From Paramicrosporidium saccamoebae (Eukaryota > Rozellomycota), in assembly GCA_002794465.1 (NCBI GenBank), contig MTSL01000198.1:2155-52498 (forward strand): a stretch of DNA of 50,344 nucleotides, in the 5' to 3' direction. Shown piece after piece: positions 47,701 through 50,344 of this stretch. The position numbers and the translations under genes were made by a program. How positions within the stretch are numbered: the stretch's first letter is position 1; each line of letters opens with the position of its first letter. The notes below the pieces were generated by a model. It was given only the letters and a program-made list of their open reading frames with translations. It did no database searches and had not been told where the DNA came from.

Positions 47701-48178
47701 GACAGTAAAGCCTGAAGTATTCTTCAAGACGTTTTTGGAATGTCTGACTCCGAGGCAGCTGTCCAAACTTGTGGCCGTCTGGACGGGAGCTGCCTCGACG
47801 GAATTGAATGACAACCAACTGAAGCTATTTTTTTACAAGCCTGAGGACTATCACGTCACGTTTGACAGCTGTGATGCCAGTGAAAAATTGTGCGCAAAGT
47901 CCAGATCCGTTGTCATCCATAGCGGCGACGAACACGAGTCATTTCTGAGACAGTTTTCGGCAAAGCTGCGAGATGCAGTGGATACAGATAAAGAAGTAGT
48001 CGATCCACTCAGCAATGGCGAAAAGTGTGTTGATTTCCATCCGAGTATTGGAAGTGCCACCTGCTTTATGTTCATAAAATTGCCGGAGCAGGACGCCAGA
48101 AGGACTATTGAAGCACTCGTTGGACTGCTGAACGCCGATCCGAGCGATCTTTATGACGCCCCTCCCCCCCGAGTATGA
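44729..48178 (+). CDS. Large secreted protein, family C, copy 2
   Basis: 1,149 residues, single exon, starting at the ATG at 44729 (MLSMLPLYLLLQILQYCTAS, signal peptide). It is a tandem paralog of copy 1, alike over the whole length (roughly half of residues by eye) with stronger conservation toward the C-terminus: FQHVKPENYPSLPISVWQ, DDRHFCKGMD, RCRSLISVPDGYDK, RLFTADDFQLKLADI, LDPKFYELIFNEKEDE, CLQEFKTFVKGFRSGLE, and KLVAVWTGAASTELND. The 3' UTRs of both copies also agree (GGTCTTAATAAACGGCCATG against GGTCTCAATGAATAGCCATG), so the duplication included flanks. Compared with copy 1 it has an insertion of about 40 residues around 70-115. Function unknown. Confidence 0.75.
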   Translation: MLSMLPLYLLLQILQYCTASSVDCKALIEGLDRNEHEAPKDIIENWDHCSSTFLGSTTEQGVSAFLNFMMSQLKEIMIDSYKGVTSTEMGNRSEEEIKSALFRDWKSRFNVSIEGITQDMANTEDFASKLEVEYFEMLLDLGFTPSSRSFAQVKRIREFQPPPGKGSGLPENILEYCDGLMRTDWVAPEQFKLLGSKLEKDLLCTDVEGYGIDVSLLAVISLKCFRGLIRSSVSFPAPHKWSVICPETINEWISYLEEDFQHVKPENYPSLPISVWQNVLKSSALLDLAMKNDPDLDVRLSNIINVPLSEIGHVRFAEIARQHPNVARGLFITFSSNFPADILASCGKEEVKALELKLRVIELSKKPEVIENMGTAVDDDRHFCKGMDIGTYATKTWLRMHGSDRCRSLISVPDGYDKKDLPELANEGPIWESQLSQIRNNLIPKTATIIPLITSRKEFCELMAERIDNNELENFDDYVLRAINNKCALALKSHITRSVAKMLGDFAFRLFTADDFQLKLADISSKQASHLSEGVSNELSAFAKIDVLDLLNCSDDTFYTLTDSQIDIIQKAPEYTDWIAFRRQAAQLLRDPHLQPGGLNTAFDTCHGFKSNETLGFEYKECFDVLARIIPRLEDDYRAKEMNNLLNNASLQSLWDEPLGKKALFKVMMRTSFPWNQEFVLPHDGKRYDMAKSLKAIRKSSKTLANPHSKVRHRDTVGEGPLRAWLGELLGTMKDNMIANLSDVDGSIQKFKFPIRGDDGPTAGFLTGKAMQQGLRLPFALDPKFYELIFNEKEDEIETYFKTTYADELSVFRDQNLYQRVMGDSFELTPEEVEQIGQAQLKTPEAMEEARNKAWFNRNKEDACWAPLDKLTFNGFESQTNYNLYEIPREGLGLEEWFTKCEAVYSGFEYETMKDFFEEFSAKCLQEFKTFVKGFRSGLETFLIKEIPLLENKQIVPDLLVSVINGFPMTAELLLSKIRMGAGADIDSWYGTVKPEVFFKTFLECLTPRQLSKLVAVWTGAASTELNDNQLKLFFYKPEDYHVTFDSCDASEKLCAKSRSVVIHSGDEHESFLRQFSAKLRDAVDTDKEVVDPLSNGEKCVDFHPSIGSATCFMFIKLPEQDARRTIEALVGLLNADPSDLYDAPPPRV

Positions 48179-48493
48179 TGGAGGGAAAAAGAATAGAATA
48201 ACAAGAACAATGCGAATGATTATAATAAAAAGCCACAATTACTGTGTAACGGTCTCAATGAATAGCCATGTTAAATGGGGCAACATTGGGAGGTTAGTGA
48301 TCAAGGCGGGAGTGTATTGTTAGTGTATACAAATGCGCGTGTATGCGATTTTATCATGAGCATAGGCACTGTACAACTAACATGAATGCTATACGATACG
48401 AGTATTGCCTAAATGAATATTCCATCCATAATATACATCGTCCCCGTAATACACAATGCATCACCCGTGATACACACAATATACAATACACAT
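48179..48493. other. Intergenic region between family C copy 2 and the M50 gene
   Basis: Short convergent region. It holds a 3' UTR similar to that of family C copy 1 and AT-rich simple sequence with AATACACA-like units (48448-48495). No gene seen. Confidence 0.6.
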
Positions 48494-49339
48494 TCATTTT
48501 TTAAAGACGACAAGAGCAGAAAGGACAGATAGTGCCAAGAGTGCAAGTGAAATGATGAACCAAAGAATACCATATACAAAGGCGGGGATGAGGACACTAC
48601 ATCTGTGAGCAAACACATAGGCATCGGATCCTTCAATGGTATTAAAGACGGTGGCATTAAGGATGCTCAGGATGGACTGGACACTGGCAATGGCACCCAG
48701 AAAGAGGATCACATGGCGGGTAAAGGCACCGTCCTTGAACATAAAGGCAAATCCTAGCAGGGCCGTCAATCCAAGGGAGGAGAGGATTGTAAACAGACCG
48801 GATGAGAAGAACAGTGTCACCAGCAAGATCAGAATGACAATGACAGCCGACCATTTTGCCGTTCGATGTCCAAACGCCATAAACACCAACAGAGCACCGA
48901 TCAGCGTGCTGCCGATATAGCCAGCGGGCAGGATGAGACAGAGCCAGCCCCCAGAGAAGCGCGTAGCTCCAGATTCATCGAAATTAATGTTTATACTCCC
49001 CATGCGAGCGCCTGTAAGCCAGCACATGAGTGCATGTCCAAACTCGTGGAAAATGGTAGAGAGAATTGCAAATGGAAACAGTATCAGTCTGGTCACTCGG
49101 AACTGGTAGCAGGCTGTGATCAGGACGAGCTGTGCCGCTAGCAGGCCGAGGATGGTCCACTGTTCCTTGGTTGGGTGCAGACGACGGGCCCATTTCGAAC
49201 GCCGCCCAACGAGGAGGGGCGACCGGGCAACTCCATATCCATGCAGCTCCATCTCGTCGTCCTTGCCGCTGTCGGGAAGGAGGGCCAGCCGACTAGTCCA
49301 GCCAGAGAGCGTCTTTTGGAAGTCCTTCCACTTGCCCAT
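48494..49339 (-). CDS. M50B-like membrane metalloprotease
   Basis: 281 residues from the ATG at 49339. The frame stays open further upstream but that part is antisense to the Rab gene and is not coding. After a polar N-terminus there are about seven membrane helices (from about residue 62). The zinc motif HEFGH (98-102) lies in a membrane helix (IFHEFGHALMCWLTGA), followed by WLCLILPAGYIGSTLIGALL, the second conserved block of the M50B-like family found in fungi and plants. It would cleave within the membrane or act as a chaperone-like relative; substrates are unknown. It is divergent from Rab1 with 92 bases between start codons. Confidence 0.8.
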   Translation of the reverse strand: MGKWKDFQKTLSGWTSRLALLPDSGKDDEMELHGYGVARSPLLVGRRSKWARRLHPTKEQWTILGLLAAQLVLITACYQFRVTRLILFPFAILSTIFHEFGHALMCWLTGARMGSININFDESGATRFSGGWLCLILPAGYIGSTLIGALLVFMAFGHRTAKWSAVIVILILLVTLFFSSGLFTILSSLGLTALLGFAFMFKDGAFTRHVILFLGAIASVQSILSILNATVFNTIEGSDAYVFAHRCSVLIPAFVYGILWFIISLALLALSVLSALVVFKK

Positions 49340-49431
49340 TGGACCCCGCCCGCCAATCAGCACGCATCTGCCTAACAACGCATAAATCAATTTAGCGCGA
49401 TTAACTCGCTCGTTTACAACGGTTGGTTGGG

Positions 49432-50104
49432 ATGAGTCAGGAATAGTACGACTGGTGGCAGTGGTGTTGAATATAGCGATTACCTGTTCAAGCTTCTGCT
49501 GATTGGCGACTCGGGCGTAGGAAAGTCGTGTCTGCTGCTGCGTTTTGCCGACGACACGTACACCGAGTCCTTCATCAGCACCATTGGAGTGGACTTTGTA
49601 CTCTGTCGAAGTGAACGGACTAATGTGTAGAAAATTCGCACAATCGAGTTGGAGGGACGTACGGTCAAGTTGCAGATTTGGGACACGGCTGGCCAGGAGC
49701 GTTTCCGGACTATCACTAGCAGCTATTACCGCGGCGCCCATGGCATCATTGTGGTGTACGATGTAACCGACGCGGACACCTTTTCCAACGTCAAGACGTG
49801 GCTGCAAGAGATTGACCGCTACGCCTCAGAGGGAGTCAATAAGCTGTTGGTGGGTAACAAGTCAGACCTCGCCCCCAAACGTCAGGTGGAGTTTGCCACG
49901 GCAAAGGAGTTTGCTGACCGATTGGGTGTGCCGTTCCTGGAGACAAGCGCCAAAAATTCGACAAATGTGGAACAAGCCTTTCTGACAATGGCAAAGCAAA
50001 TTAAGGATCGGGTGGGAGCACAGCAGCTGAGTGCCACGGCCGGCCGTGTGAATCTGCCTGCCAGCGGGACAAAGGTGGAGCAGCCCTCTGGCGGGTGTTG
50101 CTAA
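49432..50104 (+). CDS. YPT1: Rab1/Ypt1 GTPase
   Basis: Three exons: 49432-49445, 49477-49597 and 49631-50104, with GT-AG introns of 31 and 33 bases; 202 residues. The first exon codes only MSQEY and is confirmed by the join [20 protein letters not shown], as in Ypt1/Rab1. Nucleotide-binding motifs: GDSGVGKS (15-22), TIGVDF in switch [10 protein letters not shown] in switch II, NKSD and ETSA. The C-terminus GGCC accepts two geranylgeranyl groups. It directs ER-to-Golgi vesicle traffic. The third exon alone would start at EGRTVKLQ and lack the P-loop, so the short introns matter here. Confidence 0.95.
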
Positions 50105-50106
50105 GC

Positions 50107-50160
50107 CTTAGTTCTAGTTCTAGTTCTAGCTCTGGTTCTGGTTCTGGTTCTGGTCCTGAA
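50107..50160 (+). repeat. Hexamer repeat in the Rab1 3' UTR
   Basis: Nine or so units of TTCTAG and TTCTGG type directly after the stop codon. Simple sequence, no function inferred. Confidence 0.85.
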
Positions 50161-50166
50161 CTGTTC

Positions 50167-50172
50167 AATAAA
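50167..50172 (+). terminator. Poly(A) signal of Rab1/Ypt1
   Basis: AATAAA 63 bases after the stop codon, following the hexamer repeat. Confidence 0.55.
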
Positions 50173-50344
50173 TATTCCCGTGATCAGCCGTCCTTCATGT
50201 GTAATTGTTTATTAGGACATTCATAATGGCTGTTTGAGATACGATAGGACAAAAACTGTGTGAAAAAGTACTTTTAACTCACGGATGCCACTTGCAATCT
50301 AAATCGCATTGTAAATTGCATCACAAGTCACAAGTCACAAGTCA

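Noticed and set aside
49340-49807. N-terminal extension of the M50 protein frame
   Set aside because: It is antisense to the Rab1 exons and introns; the ATG at 49339 fits the family length.

Overview
The window looks like nuclear DNA of a very compact eukaryotic genome, most likely an early-diverging fungus. About 24 protein genes sit in 50 kb, on both strands, often 30 to 100 bases apart. Introns are spliceosomal and tiny: eight are supported, 29 to 36 nt, GT-AG, mostly with a CTAAT/CTAAC-like branch site a few bases before the acceptor. Fungal signals are a HAM1-like/TULIP protein, an ISC1-type sphingolipid phospholipase C, a MidA-type methyltransferase of the fungal kind and a degenerate NodB-type deacetylase. 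The complex I subunit NDUFA13/GRIM-19 implies retained complex I. A Rozellomycota-type parasite with a mitochondrion (Paramicrosporidium-like) fits, but that placement is inference.

Left part (1-21.7 kb), mostly housekeeping: HAM1-like protein, importin-beta-like receptor, ISC1-like phospholipase, histone H2B, a secreted pseudo-deacetylase, an R3H-SUZ protein, a MidA-like methyltransferase, an unknown helical protein broken by an assembly gap, a Pro-rich secreted protein, tRNA-Glu(CTC), a kinesin-4-like motor, a Nup1/Nup153-like FG nucleoporin and NDUFA13.

Middle part (21.7-36.4 kb), a secretome island: three tandem paralogs of secreted family A on the minus strand, then five tandem paralogs of secreted family B on the plus strand. 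Family B is built on a repeated domain of about 130 residues that I do not recognise. One B copy has an in-frame stop, one is truncated, and family A shows a patch of recent gene conversion.

Right part (36.4-50.3 kb): a well-supported two-hairpin H/ACA snoRNA with guide pockets matching two sites in LSU rRNA, a mitochondrial AAA+ ATPase, ribosomal protein uS15 (four exons), a tandem pair of secreted proteins of about 1,100 residues (family C), and a divergent pair of an M50-type membrane protease and Rab1/Ypt1.

Across the window a short intergenic motif with core CACTACGCGAC recurs at least seven times, and fragments of a decayed coding element occur at three places. Two assembly gaps (runs of N) lie at 12665-12871 and 24412-24575. 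The most novel material is families A, B and C, the dispersed motif and the snoRNA.
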